From assembly GCF_004345325.1 (NCBI RefSeq), contig NZ_SLVJ01000009.1:81475-145474 (forward strand): a stretch of DNA of 64,000 nucleotides, written 5' to 3'. The translations under genes were made by a program, and so were the position numbers. Positions within the stretch are counted from its first letter, which is position 1; each line of letters opens with the position of its first letter. This document shows positions 38,433 to 47,192 of this stretch, piece after piece. Under the pieces are notes generated by a model, which had not been told where the DNA came from, searched no databases, and saw nothing but the letters and a program-made list of their open reading frames with translations. The stretch is from Acinetobacter calcoaceticus (GTDB taxonomy: Bacteria; Pseudomonadota; Gammaproteobacteria; Pseudomonadales; Moraxellaceae).

Positions 38433-38491
38433 GCCTCTGCAAAGACTAAGCATTTACAAAGACTAAGCCTCGGTAAAGACTAAGTTAATGC
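38424..38491 (+). repeat. 17-bp tandem repeat at the dctA stop codon
   Basis: Four consecutive 17-base units begin at 38424, 38441, 38458 and 38475, each starting with AAAG(A/T)CTAAG. The first unit includes the dctA stop codon. Unit ends vary, so the array is diverged. Confidence 0.85.
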
Positions 38492-38542
38492 GTCATTGTT
38501 AATGCAGAGCTGCACTATGGCATAAGTACTAGTTTGAATATC

Positions 38543-38578
38543 ACCCAAAGCTGACGGAGGTTGGCTTTGGGTTTTTTG
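38543..38578 (+). terminator. terminator of dctA
   Basis: ACCCAAAGC (38543-38551) pairs with GCTTTGGGT (38564-38572), followed by TTTTTT. Confidence 0.9.
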
Positions 38579-38711
38579 TGGCTATGTCTGTCAAAGCTTT
38601 ATTAGGCTTATGACCGTCGGGTCTAGAATTCTAATAAAGGCATGACAGTCGGTTAAAAAATGATTAGCATGCTGCGAGACTTCAAAAAACAATAACCCCA
38701 AGGATATCGAT

Positions 38712-39854
38712 ATGCTGGCCTATGATGCAGATTTAGAGCTTTTTCGCGATAATTTTAAACGCTATATGAATGAACACATTGCGCCGCATTATGAGCAATG
38801 GGAACGTGAGGGCATCATGCCACGTTCGGTGTGGAACAGCTTGGGTGAAAATGGCTTTCTCTGTGTCGATGTACCTGAAGAGTACGGTGGCTATGGCGTA
38901 GCAACCGAATATTCATTAATGCTGATTGAAGAATCCGCGCGTGCCGGCTTTGCTTCATTGTCTACCGCGATTTCTTGCCATTCTGAAATCGCCGCACCGT
39001 ATATCTTACATATCGCCAATGAGGCACAAAAACACTATTGGTTGCCCAAGATGGTCACTGGTGAAGTGGTGGGTGCAATTGGGATGACCGAGCCAGGTGC
39101 GGGTTCAGACTTACAAGCCATGCGCAGTAGTGCCATCTTGCAAGGCGATCATTATCTGTTAAATGGTTCTAAGACGTTTATTTCTAATGGTCAACATGCA
39201 GACTTGGTGGTCTTGGCGGCAAAAACAGATCCACAAGCGCGAGCCAAAGGCGTGTCGCTATTGTTGGTGGATACTCATTTAGATGGCTTTAAAAAGGGCA
39301 CCAATCTCGACAAAATCGGGCTGCATTCGCAAGATACCTCTGAGTTGTTTTATGACAATGTCAAAGTACCAGCGGATCAAATCTTGGGTCAGGCTGGTCA
39401 AGGCTTTGCCTATTTGATGCAAGAGTTGCCGCGTGAGCGTACGGCCATTGCCGCAACCGCATTGGGTGCGATTCGAGGTGCAATTGATATCACCACGGCG
39501 TATGTCAAAGAACGTCAAGCCTTTGGTCAAGCGATCGGTCAATTTCAAAATAGCCGCTTTGTATTGGCACAGGCCAAGATTGATGAATTGGCAACGGCAG
39601 CATTTTATAATCAAAATCTGGCGTTGTATAAACAAGGTAAGCTCGATGTCGAGACCGCAGCAGCGCTGAAATCCTTTAGTACGGATATGCAGATGAAGGT
39701 GGCCGATAATCTGTTACAACTGTTTGGTGGCTATGGTTATATGTCTGAATACTCAATTTCACGCTTCTTTATCGATGCACGGATTCAACGTATCTATGGC
39801 GGTACCAACGAGATCATGAAAGAAATTGTGGCACGCGGTATGCTTGGGCGTTAA
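38712..39854 (+). CDS. acyl-CoA dehydrogenase
   Basis: A 380-residue FAD enzyme that introduces the alpha-beta double bond of acyl-CoA. Signatures are GAIGMTEPGAGSDLQAMRS (about residues 117-135) and, near the end, LQLFGGYGYMSEYSISRFF then RIQRIYGGTNEIMKEIVAR. The catalytic Glu is in the GGTNEI region. Close relatives act on medium- to long-chain or branched acyl-CoAs; chain length is not assignable. It stands alone between terminators. Confidence 0.93.
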   Translation: MLAYDADLELFRDNFKRYMNEHIAPHYEQWEREGIMPRSVWNSLGENGFLCVDVPEEYGGYGVATEYSLMLIEESARAGFASLSTAISCHSEIAAPYILHIANEAQKHYWLPKMVTGEVVGAIGMTEPGAGSDLQAMRSSAILQGDHYLLNGSKTFISNGQHADLVVLAAKTDPQARAKGVSLLLVDTHLDGFKKGTNLDKIGLHSQDTSELFYDNVKVPADQILGQAGQGFAYLMQELPRERTAIAATALGAIRGAIDITTAYVKERQAFGQAIGQFQNSRFVLAQAKIDELATAAFYNQNLALYKQGKLDVETAAALKSFSTDMQMKVADNLLQLFGGYGYMSEYSISRFFIDARIQRIYGGTNEIMKEIVARGMLGR

Positions 39855-39884
39855 TTAGGACTGATACACTACTCATAAAACAAA

Positions 39885-39909
39885 GAAGCCCAACACTCCG
39901 TTGGGCTTC
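39885..39909. terminator. bidirectional terminator between the acyl-CoA dehydrogenase and the META pseudogene
   Basis: A 10-base perfect stem GAAGCCCAAC / GTTGGGCTTC with a five-base loop, between convergent genes. The minus-strand side is followed by TTTGTTTT. Confidence 0.8.
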
Positions 39910-39962
39910 CTCATATAGAACTTTATCGCATGATTTTCATCAGTAAACTACACGAATTTAGA

Positions 39963-40466
39963 TTACTTGTTGACTTGAACACCACTAAAAATCAATTTAT
40001 CTTTTTTGGGCGTTTTGATAATCAGTTGTACCTGTCCCTGCCGAGATTGAAGATACAATGCAGGATCATTCACCAGAATATCTTGTATCATTGTACTTTC
40101 ACGTAAGGTGATATCATCAGGACAGCCTATCATTGTGGCTATAATCGGCTGTTCAGCATATAAACGATTGCCCTTAAAATGAATGCCAATCGAATTTATA
40201 TTACAAAACAAATGACCAATATACAGCGTCTTTTCTGAAAATTTTAGCGTGATGGGTTGGTTTGGTTTTGAAGCCAAAAATAACGCATCTATACGTTGAC
40301 TATTAGCATCTGTTGCCTCGATCAACTGCCAAGAAAATTGTGCCTAAGTCTGCTCACTAAAGTACATGGCTTGTAATTGTTGCGTCTTTGACTGATCAGC
40401 TGATGAAAGCTTATGACAAGCGCTCAAAAGCCCTACGACGAACACCAGTATAAATATTCTCGTCAT
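39963..40466 (-). pseudogene. META/HslJ-like lipoprotein gene with an in-frame amber stop
   Basis: The minus strand encodes an ATG at 40466, a lipoprotein signal (MTRIFILVFVVGLLSAC, lipobox LSAC) and a short linker. A TAG at 40344-40346 then interrupts it, and the same frame continues as AQFSWQLIEATDANSQRIDA to the stop at 39963. The downstream part looks like a META domain (FSWQL... PITLKF... MIGCPDDITLRES). No frameshift is needed: one codon separates the two halves, about 40 residues in. Without the stop the protein would be about 167 residues. It is probably a pseudogene; a sequencing error or stop readthrough is also possible. Confidence 0.8.
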
Positions 40467-40840
40467 CGTTAAGTACTCCATTCAAAGTTTTCATGCGAAA
40501 AATCTTACACGCTTGATGCTATCGACAAGCTTTATAATTTTTAGGGAGCATTACCAATTTAAATACTCAACTTAGTGTCCGTATAAGAATAATGAGTAAC
40601 CCTCTTTATAGAGTTCATTGCTCTTGTTGCATCCGCTCTGCGGTGCAATACCAAACTGGTTTATGTTTTGCCTTAAACAGGTCTTTTTATCTTTTCCCCG
40701 CGAGTTGTTAATCCATATTGATTAAGATTTTAACGCTGATGAAGATCATGGAAAATTAATATTCTAAAGCGGACATTTTTACTTTGGGGAAACCGGACAT
40801 TTCTATTTTGGAGTTATAGGTGTGTTTCGCATAACAGCCA
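40467..40840. other. gene-free accessory stretch with decayed fragments
   Basis: No intact gene. On the minus strand near 40618-40690, a 23-codon open piece ending in HKPVWYCTAERMQQEQ and a stop looks like the tail of a lost gene. Two 20-base direct copies beginning CGGACATTT lie at 40770-40789 and 40794-40813 (listed separately). Confidence 0.4.
40770..40813. repeat. two direct 20-bp repeats resembling an insertion-sequence end
   Basis: Copies at 40770-40789 and 40794-40813 match at 17 of 20 positions (CGGACATTT...TTTGGGG and CGGACATTT...TTTTGGAG). Closely spaced direct copies like this are seen at the ends of some IS families such as IS21. No transposase is present, so this is at most a remnant. 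Confidence 0.5.
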
Positions 40841-41293
40841 TTATGTTAAATCATGGGGTTTTAATCGAATCTTAGCAATTCGACAAAATACGATTCCAGA
40901 ACTTAGCCCACAAAGTGTGGCTAGAGTGATTGCTAAAAAATCAAATTCTCTAGTTGATCCACCATTAAGTATTGTCATATATATAGCGAAGGCAGGAAAT
41001 GCTATTACAGAACACCATAAACACAAATAGATTGCGGATAGAGAATTTATTCTACTAAGTAAAAGAGCCATAGGTAATACTAGTACAAAATTTATGGTAC
41101 AGGTAAAAGGAAGAGCAAATAGCATAATGGCTAAGAGAAGACCTAATGTCTGAATCAATTCGGGCAGCTGAAAATCTTCCATCATTATAAGGTTTGCTAA
41201 AACCGTTGCTACAAAAGGCAAAGGAGCTACGAAAGAGGAAATTAATGTAGCTTTTATCAGGCTTCTTGGATGTTGAATATCATTCTTTTTCAT
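40841..41293 (-). CDS. small multipass membrane protein, unknown
   Basis: A 150-residue protein with four predicted membrane helices: about 14-35, 47-80, 83-110 and 120-138. The N-terminus is basic and the end is LRPHDLT-like polar. No family recognised. It is flanked by decayed DNA and lies in the same A+T-richer accessory patch as the META pseudogene. Confidence 0.6.
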   Translation of the reverse strand: MKKNDIQHPRSLIKATLISSFVAPLPFVATVLANLIMMEDFQLPELIQTLGLLLAIMLFALPFTCTINFVLVLPMALLLSRINSLSAIYLCLWCSVIAFPAFAIYMTILNGGSTREFDFLAITLATLCGLSSGIVFCRIAKIRLKPHDLT

Positions 41294-41442
41294 AAGCTGT
41301 ATCTATAATCCAGAGACATACAGGTTTTAAACGGTTCTGTCGTATTAAGACAGTTTAAGATTTTCTAAAATTAACATGATATAGGTTATGCTAAATATCT
41401 TTATTAATTTGATTTAAATAAATTACTTAAGTCTTATGTGGG

Positions 41443-41470
41443 AGCCCCGTTCTAGTGAATGGGGCTTTTT
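41443..41470 (+). terminator. orphan plus-strand terminator
   Basis: AGCCCCGTT / AATGGGGCT with a six-base loop, followed by TTTTT. Both flanking genes are on the minus strand, so no recognised plus-strand gene ends here. It may end a small RNA or be left from a lost gene. Confidence 0.75.
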
Positions 41471-41493
41471 GCGTGAATTAAACCGTTCCGCGA

Positions 41494-41645
41494 TTATTTA
41501 TTGAACATTTCCTTGAATTGTTCATTAGTCAGTGTAAACAATCAGATCCGCCATGAGACTGAGTTGGATATTCAACTAAATCTGTTCGCAGCAATACATC
41601 AACTTGTTTGGCATTGCAGCGTGGATGTAATGAGATCGTTCGCTG
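41494..41645 (-). pseudogene. possible degraded gene remnant
   Basis: On the minus strand a 38-codon open frame (41645-41529) includes KQVDVLLRTDLVEYPTQSHG and SDCLH. A second frame then continues with LTNEQFKEMFNK and a stop at 41494. The join looks like a frameshifted C-terminus. The family was not recognised, and a chance open frame is possible. Confidence 0.25.
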
Positions 41646-41660
41646 CTAATGGCCTCAACA

Positions 41661-42359
41661 TCATTTAATTTGGTGCATTTGATCAAAGCGAGCATTTTCT
41701 TCTGTATCGAGTTTTTGCAATAACGCTAGGCATTGATCAGTACTATCTTTGATGTTAACTTTTTTTTGCTTAAAACAGTGCTCAGCTGCAATGCGTGTAC
41801 CATCCGCCTTCCATCCTGAGGCACTCAAGACCTGTTCATAATCCTTAAGTTTAATTTTTAGTGCCAGTTTTTGATTGGGATACCAATAGGTTTGATATGA
41901 GGTGTCATGGAAATGATCAAATTTCGTTTGCAGATTACCGTTTTCAAAATACGTTTTGTAATGAATGAATTCATACTGATCGGTGAATTGGGCAACACTG
42001 TACAGCTTGCCACTCGGATAATATTGCTTAAGCTTCCCAAGCAATGTTTCAGGGCCAGATTTGGTTAAATCCGCAGGGTCTGTGACATAGATTGGATCCG
42101 TCTGCTTGCGGTTGTTGTCCTGATAGAAGTCCTGAATCAGGTAGCCATTTTTGTCCTCTTTAATCAAGATCCGATAATAACCATGCGCAACTGCTTGTGA
42201 TACTAATTCACTATTTCCTTTTATTGGTGCAGAGAAATAGGCGATGACTTGGGCATTTTCAACTGTCACTGGCGTGTTCTGTGCTGCTGCAAGCCCAATT
42301 GAACCAGTCAGCGTGATGGCGCCGCAGAGCAAATAAGAAAAACTGCGCGATATATTCAT
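41661..42359 (-). CDS. secreted MORN/YwqK-like repeat protein
   Basis: A 232-residue exported protein. A signal peptide (cut near GLAAAQN, residue 27) is followed by short repeats of the type KQYYPSGKLYSVAQF, KTYFENGNLQTKFDHF and YWYPNQKLALKIKL (about 110-180). These resemble YwqK/MORN-variant repeats (Y-x-N/S-G-x-L). Two Cys near the C-terminus could form a disulphide. Function unknown; related proteins are sometimes annotated as antitoxin-like, but nothing supports that here. Confidence 0.65.
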   Translation of the reverse strand: MNISRSFSYLLCGAITLTGSIGLAAAQNTPVTVENAQVIAYFSAPIKGNSELVSQAVAHGYYRILIKEDKNGYLIQDFYQDNNRKQTDPIYVTDPADLTKSGPETLLGKLKQYYPSGKLYSVAQFTDQYEFIHYKTYFENGNLQTKFDHFHDTSYQTYWYPNQKLALKIKLKDYEQVLSASGWKADGTRIAAEHCFKQKKVNIKDSTDQCLALLQKLDTEENARFDQMHQIK

Positions 42360-42613
42360 GATAATTATATGGATTTAAAGTAGTTTCAGTCATTTATAGG
42401 GTTAAACGTGGCGGGTGTCAAAAGTTTTAGCGATGTATACAACTCTGTTTGTTGTAATGCGTTATTTCAAATATGCTCAAAGTGTTGCAAGTGTGCGCTT
42501 GAGCACGTATAAAATCAGTGCAAGATAAAATCTTTTGCGTAACATTTGAAAGCTAAGTCTTGATATACTCATTTTGGTTTTAAATTCAACATTTAAATAG
42601 GGCAGTATTCCAT

Positions 42614-43723
42614 ATGGTCCATGACGGTCAACCTAACTCGACTTCTCTTGATCTTGATCAAATTCGTGAAGAAATTGATGCTGTAGATCAGCAACTTCAA
42701 CAACTCATCAATCGCCGTGCGACTTTGGCGGAATCGGTTGCGCAGGCGAAATTTGCAGTCGAAGAGAATCCGAAGTTTTATCGACCGGAACGTGAAGCCC
42801 AAGTGTTACGCCGTGTGATGGAACGCAATCAAGGCCCCATCTCTGATGTGACCATGGCGCGTTTGTTCCGTGAAATCATGTCTGCTTGTCTGGCGCTAGA
42901 AGCACCACAAAGTATTGCTTTCCTTGGGCCAGAAGGGACCTATACCCATTCGGCTGTATTGAAGCACTTTGGTCAAGATGCCTTGATCCGTCCTTTGCCG
43001 ACCATTGATGAAGTGTTCCGTGAAGTTGAAGCGGGCAGTGCGCATTATGGTTTGGTGCCTGTAGAAAACTCATCTGAAGGGATTGTTAATCACACCCTGG
43101 ATTGTTTTAAATCCTCACATTTGAATGTGATTGGTGAAGTTGAATTGCGTATTCATCACCAATTTTTGGTTTCAAGCAACACCCGTAAAGACAGTATTAA
43201 ACAGATTTATGCCCATCAACAAACCTTGGCGCAGTGCCGTAAATGGTTAGATGCGCATTATCCTGGTATTGAGCGTGTGGCGTTGAACTCCAATGCCGAT
43301 GCAGCACGTCGTATTCGTAATGAATGGCATTCTGCTGCAATCGCGTCAGATGTGGCATCGACTTTGTATGATCTCGAAATTTTACATAGCAATATCGAAG
43401 ATAATCCTGAAAACACCACCCGTTTCTTGGTGATTGGTCGTGAGAAAGTGCCACAAAGCGGCAATGATAAAACCTCATTGTTGATCTCTGCACATGATCG
43501 TGCCGGTGCTTTGCTGGATATCTTGGCGCCCTTTGCCAAACATCAGATCAGCTTGACCAGTATCGAGACTCGTCCAGCCCTACCTGAGAAATGGGCATAT
43601 GTGTTCTTTATCGATCTAGAAGGGCATGTTGAGCAAGATAACGTCAAGGCCGCGATTGAAGATATTCGTCCCTTGGTTAAAGAAGTACGTGTCTTGGGTT
43701 CTTACCCAGCAGCGGTGCTATAA
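42614..43723 (+). CDS. pheA: bifunctional chorismate mutase/prephenate dehydratase (P-protein)
   Basis: A 369-residue enzyme for phenylalanine synthesis. The AroQ chorismate mutase domain (12-95) has LDQIREEIDAVDQQLQQLI and the RRA and REIMS motifs. The dehydratase domain (100-280) has IAFLGPEGTYTHSAV, GLVPVENSSEGIVNHTLD and NTTRFLVIG with the catalytic Thr. The ACT regulatory domain (290-365) has TSLLISAHDRAGALLDIL and SLTSIETRP for Phe feedback. It is 9 bases upstream of tyrA-aroA. Confidence 0.97.
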   Translation: MVHDGQPNSTSLDLDQIREEIDAVDQQLQQLINRRATLAESVAQAKFAVEENPKFYRPEREAQVLRRVMERNQGPISDVTMARLFREIMSACLALEAPQSIAFLGPEGTYTHSAVLKHFGQDALIRPLPTIDEVFREVEAGSAHYGLVPVENSSEGIVNHTLDCFKSSHLNVIGEVELRIHHQFLVSSNTRKDSIKQIYAHQQTLAQCRKWLDAHYPGIERVALNSNADAARRIRNEWHSAAIASDVASTLYDLEILHSNIEDNPENTTRFLVIGREKVPQSGNDKTSLLISAHDRAGALLDILAPFAKHQISLTSIETRPALPEKWAYVFFIDLEGHVEQDNVKAAIEDIRPLVKEVRVLGSYPAAVL

Positions 43724-43732
43724 GTCACTGTT

Positions 43733-45985
43733 ATGCCTCAACCGTTATTTCAAAAAGTCGCATTTATTGGTCTGGGCTTGATTGGTTCAAGTCTGGCCCG
43801 CGTGATCAAACAACAACATTTGGCAGTCGAAGTCGTGGCTTCGACTCGTTCAGAAAAAACCTTGGCCGATGCCAAAGCTTTGGGCCTCATCGATGCCGGT
43901 TATCGCCTCGCCAGTGATGCGGTGCAAGGTGCTGATTTGGTGGTACTGGCCTTGCCAGTACGTGCCACCGAACAAGCACTACGCAGTATCCAACCGTATT
44001 TGTCTGAACAGGTGATCCTTACCGATGTGGGCAGTACCAAGGGCAATGTCGTCGCAGCGGCACATGCCGTCTTCGGTGAACAGTTACCCGCAGGCTTTGT
44101 CCCAGGTCATCCGATCGCAGGGGCTGAGCATACTGGGGTGCATGCTGGACGAGTAGATTTGTTTGCCCAGCACAAAGTTATCTTGACGCCACTGCCGAGC
44201 AGTGCGCCGTGGGCAGTAGACAAGTTGACCCAACTTTGGAGCGCTGCAGCGGCCGATGTAATCTGCATGGATGTCTATAAACACGATGAAGTCTTGGCAC
44301 ATACCAGCCATTTACCCCATCTGTTGGCATTTAACTTGGTTGAGCAATTGGCCAACCGTGAAGACAATCTGGATATTTTTCGTTATGCCGCGGGTGGCTT
44401 TCGTGATTTTTCCCGAATTGCAGCCAGTGATCCACAAATGTGGCATGACATATTTTTTGCCAATAAAACCGCGATACTCAATGCTGTTGATGGCTTTGAA
44501 ACCCAACTGGCAACCTTGCGTCAATTGATCGCATCTGAAGATTCACATGCATTAATGGGGCTGCTCGGACATGCCAAAGCTGCCAGACAACATTTTAATC
44601 ATATGCTCGCGCAGAAACCGCTTATGGAGAAGACCAAGGTGACCCAACAATTTAGCATCCTCCCTGGATCACATACGTTTAATGGTACGTTTACGATTCC
44701 GGGTGACAAATCTGTATCTCATCGCTCGATCATGTTTGGCGCGATTGCTGAAGGCACCACGCATGTAACAGGCTTTCTTGAAGGCGAAGATGCATTGGCC
44801 ACCTTGCAAGCGTTCCGTGATATGGGCGTAAGTATTGAAGGACCGAAGAATGGCGAAGTGACCATTCATGGTGTGGGGATGCATGGGCTTAAAGCGCCAG
44901 CAGGTGCTTTGTATATGGGTAACTCGGGTACTTCAATGCGTTTGTTGGCGGGAATGATGTCGGCGCAACAATTCGACTCAGTGATGACAGGCGATGCCTC
45001 GTTGTCTAAACGTCCGATGGAGCGTGTCGCCAAACCGTTGCGTGCGATGGGGGCTTTGATTCAAACCACGGGTGAGCGAGGTACGCCACCTGTTTCGATT
45101 AGCGGTAAAGCAGCATTGCAAGGTGTGCATTATGATTTGCCGATGGCGTCTGCACAGGTCAAATCAGGGATCTTGTTGGCAGGGCTTTGGGCTGCTGGTG
45201 AAACCTCAGTGACTGAACCTGAACCGACTCGTGACCATACTGAACGTATGTTACGTGCCTTTGGTTATGAAGTGAAAACAGAAGGTAATCGGATCTCTTT
45301 ACAGGGTGGCGGTAAATTAACTGCAACCCAAATCCAAGTGCCTTCGGATATTTCCTCAGCAGCCTTCTTTATGGTGGGTGCGGCGATCAGTGAAAATGCA
45401 GATGTGACTTTGCAAGGCGTGGGCATTAACCCGACCCGTACCGGTATTATCGAAATCCTACAACAAATGGGTGCTGATCTGACTGTTGCAAATCAACGTT
45501 TGGCGGGTGGAGAGCCGATTGCAGATATTCGTATCCGTGGTAGTCGTACCCTGAAAGGGATTCATATTCCTGAAGATCAAGTGCCTTTGGCGATTGATGA
45601 ATTTCCGGCGTTGTTTATTGCTGCGGCGTGTGCGGAAGGTGAAACCATCTTGACTGGCGCGGCTGAACTGCGCGTCAAAGAATCGGATCGTATCCAAGTC
45701 ATGGCCGATGGCCTCATCACTATGGGAATCGAATGCACTCCGACTGCAGATGGCATTATCATTCAAGGTCAGGGCAAAGCGGGCGATTGGTCAAATATCT
45801 TTAAGGGTGGTGAAGTCGAATCCCATCATGACCATCGTATTGCCATGAGTTTTAGTATGGCGGGCTTACGCAGTTCAGGTGAAATCACCATTCTTGGTAC
45901 CGAAACTGTTGCAACCAGTTTCCCAAGTTTTACCCAATTGGCCAACCAAGCAGGTCTAGCCATTCAAGTCAGTGAAGTCGACTAA
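43733..45985 (+). CDS. tyrA-aroA: prephenate dehydrogenase / EPSP synthase fusion (TyrA-AroA)
   Basis: A 750-residue fusion. Residues 1-300 are a TyrA-type prephenate dehydrogenase (Rossmann motif GLGLIGSS near 13, then VGSTKGNVV and PGHPIAGAEHTGV). Residues about 312-750 are a 3-phosphoshikimate 1-carboxyvinyltransferase (IPGDKSVSHRSIMFG, GNSGTSMRLLAGMM, EPTRDHTERML, DIRIRGSRTLKG, ELRVKESDRI). It thus joins the last shared shikimate step but one with tyrosine synthesis. This fusion is known in Acinetobacter and Pseudomonas. It is coupled with pheA and closed by a terminator. Confidence 0.97.
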   Translation: MPQPLFQKVAFIGLGLIGSSLARVIKQQHLAVEVVASTRSEKTLADAKALGLIDAGYRLASDAVQGADLVVLALPVRATEQALRSIQPYLSEQVILTDVGSTKGNVVAAAHAVFGEQLPAGFVPGHPIAGAEHTGVHAGRVDLFAQHKVILTPLPSSAPWAVDKLTQLWSAAAADVICMDVYKHDEVLAHTSHLPHLLAFNLVEQLANREDNLDIFRYAAGGFRDFSRIAASDPQMWHDIFFANKTAILNAVDGFETQLATLRQLIASEDSHALMGLLGHAKAARQHFNHMLAQKPLMEKTKVTQQFSILPGSHTFNGTFTIPGDKSVSHRSIMFGAIAEGTTHVTGFLEGEDALATLQAFRDMGVSIEGPKNGEVTIHGVGMHGLKAPAGALYMGNSGTSMRLLAGMMSAQQFDSVMTGDASLSKRPMERVAKPLRAMGALIQTTGERGTPPVSISGKAALQGVHYDLPMASAQVKSGILLAGLWAAGETSVTEPEPTRDHTERMLRAFGYEVKTEGNRISLQGGGKLTATQIQVPSDISSAAFFMVGAAISENADVTLQGVGINPTRTGIIEILQQMGADLTVANQRLAGGEPIADIRIRGSRTLKGIHIPEDQVPLAIDEFPALFIAAACAEGETILTGAAELRVKESDRIQVMADGLITMGIECTPTADGIIIQGQGKAGDWSNIFKGGEVESHHDHRIAMSFSMAGLRSSGEITILGTETVATSFPSFTQLANQAGLAIQVSEVD

Positions 45986-46019
45986 GACTTTAGCTGTAAA
46001 ACACCTATTTTTTTACATT

Positions 46020-46043
46020 ACAGCCAAGTTTAGACTTGGCTGT
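46020..46043 (+). terminator. terminator of pheA-tyrA-aroA
   Basis: ACAGCCAAGT / ACTTGGCTGT, 10-base stem with a four-base loop, followed by TTGCTTT. Confidence 0.78.
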
Positions 46044-46099
46044 TTGCTTTGAATTGCTTATTCTAAAACCATACAATAAATAAGCCATTGGAAGATCTT

Positions 46100-46525
46100 A
46101 TGAAAAAGCTAGCCTTCATTGCCAACTGTCAGACGCATCTCCACAATAATCAAAACCATGATGCCAATGATGCCCACGATGATCGACTCAATGATCAAGT
46201 GAGCGATCAGCAAGTGCCCGTGACCCAGCAATATGTCGCTGAACTACTCTCAAAAAAACTTTCTGAATATGGCTTTGAAACCGAATCTACACAAGGGACG
46301 GATTGGGTAAGTGTGCATGTTGATGATCATCCTGTGGCCTTGGGCGTGAGTTGTCGGGCGCAGGAAAATGGGCAATTGATGTGTGAAATCAATGTTCAGT
46401 CCGATGAAGATCAAGGTTGGTTTAGTAAGATCGAAACCCAGAGCATCGTCAAACAATTGACCCATGCGGTGGAAAATAGCCTCAAAGCTGATCCTGCGAT
46501 CAAAGTGGGTCAGTGGCAGGAATAG
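46100..46525 (+). CDS. hypothetical protein with His/Asn/Asp-rich N-terminal segment
   Basis: A 141-residue acidic protein. After MKKLAFIANCQTHLHNN comes a low-complexity H/N/D stretch (about residues 12-32, with NHDANDAHDDRLNDQ). A folded-looking domain then follows (about 38-141: LLSKKLSEYGFETES, WVSVHVDDHPVALGVSCRAQ). The ATG at 46100 has TTGGAAGA as ribosome site. The His/Asp segment could bind a metal; this is speculation. Family not recognised. Confidence 0.65.
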   Translation: MKKLAFIANCQTHLHNNQNHDANDAHDDRLNDQVSDQQVPVTQQYVAELLSKKLSEYGFETESTQGTDWVSVHVDDHPVALGVSCRAQENGQLMCEINVQSDEDQGWFSKIETQSIVKQLTHAVENSLKADPAIKVGQWQE

Positions 46526-46572
46526 ATGCTGGTTTGAGTGTTGTTGCTTGTTGAGTAGCGTATTGAAATTGA

Positions 46573-46908
46573 TTATTTTTGATCTTCAAATATTGCTAAA
46601 TAGCGAGCCATGACTTCATCCAAAACCTGTATGTCGATGCTTTCTAAGTAGATGGCATGTCGTGCTTTAAAGTCAAGTGATCTGGGTTGGTCGCAACGCA
46701 CAATACCAGTCGTTGTACTACTTTTAAGCACGACTGAAAAGCCTATGTTTTGTGCAAATTTACCGCCGGTCGTGATGGGAAGTACGATCGGCAGTTGAGT
46801 GACAATATTAAATGCTTTTGGAGAGATCACCAGAACAGGGCGTTTGCCTTGTTGTTCATGGCCTTTGGTTGGATCTAAAGAAATTAAATAAATATCACCA
46901 CGTTCCAC
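46573..46908 (-). CDS. mazF: MazF/PemK-type endoribonuclease toxin
   Basis: A 111-residue toxin of the MazF/PemK/ChpB family, which cleaves mRNA at short motifs. The N-terminus RGDIYLISLDPTKGHEQQGKRPVLVIS has the conserved Arg and the GHEQ...RPVLV strand. VLPITTGG and GIVRCDQPRSLDF complete the fold, including the catalytic Arg and Thr/Ser region. The GTG start overlaps the antitoxin stop by one base (TAGTG). The nearest type is ChpB/PemK. Confidence 0.9.
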   Translation of the reverse strand: MERGDIYLISLDPTKGHEQQGKRPVLVISPKAFNIVTQLPIVLPITTGGKFAQNIGFSVVLKSSTTTGIVRCDQPRSLDFKARHAIYLESIDIQVLDEVMARYLAIFEDQK

Positions 46909-47156
46909 TAGGGTTCCTCTCTACCTACTGCTTGCAGTCCATCCCAAGCATCATGCTCTAGATCCATCGATTGATGCTCAGCTAATAGATCTTCCAATGG
47001 GTAGCTGATGTTTTTCTTGGCTTCAACGACTAATTTTCCATTTTCAATCTGTAATGTCACTTCTTTGCCTGCCTCTAAACCCAATGATTTAAGCAGGGAA
47101 GGAGGTACAGCCAACATGACTGAACCACCGACTTTTCTTAGGCTGGTGTGAATCAT
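46908..47156 (-). CDS. mazE: MazE/PemI-type antitoxin (AbrB-like)
   Basis: An 82-residue antitoxin. The N-terminal AbrB/SpoVT swapped-hairpin domain reads RKVGGSVMLAVPPSLLKSLG and LEAGKEVTLQIENGKLVVE. The acidic C-terminal tail (residues 55-82) should wrap the toxin. It is the first gene of the pair and overlaps mazF. A palindrome lies just upstream and is a likely autoregulatory operator. Confidence 0.9.
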   Translation of the reverse strand: MIHTSLRKVGGSVMLAVPPSLLKSLGLEAGKEVTLQIENGKLVVEAKKNISYPLEDLLAEHQSMDLEHDAWDGLQAVGREEP

Positions 47157-47172
47157 TGCATACTCACTTTAA

Positions 47173-47192
47173 AGTTATATTTTTGTATAACT
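47173..47192 (-). promoter_or_regulatory. palindromic operator upstream of mazE
   Basis: AGTTATA / TATAACT with a six-base spacer lies 17-36 bases before the mazE start. Antitoxins of this family bind such palindromes to repress their own operon. Confidence 0.65.
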
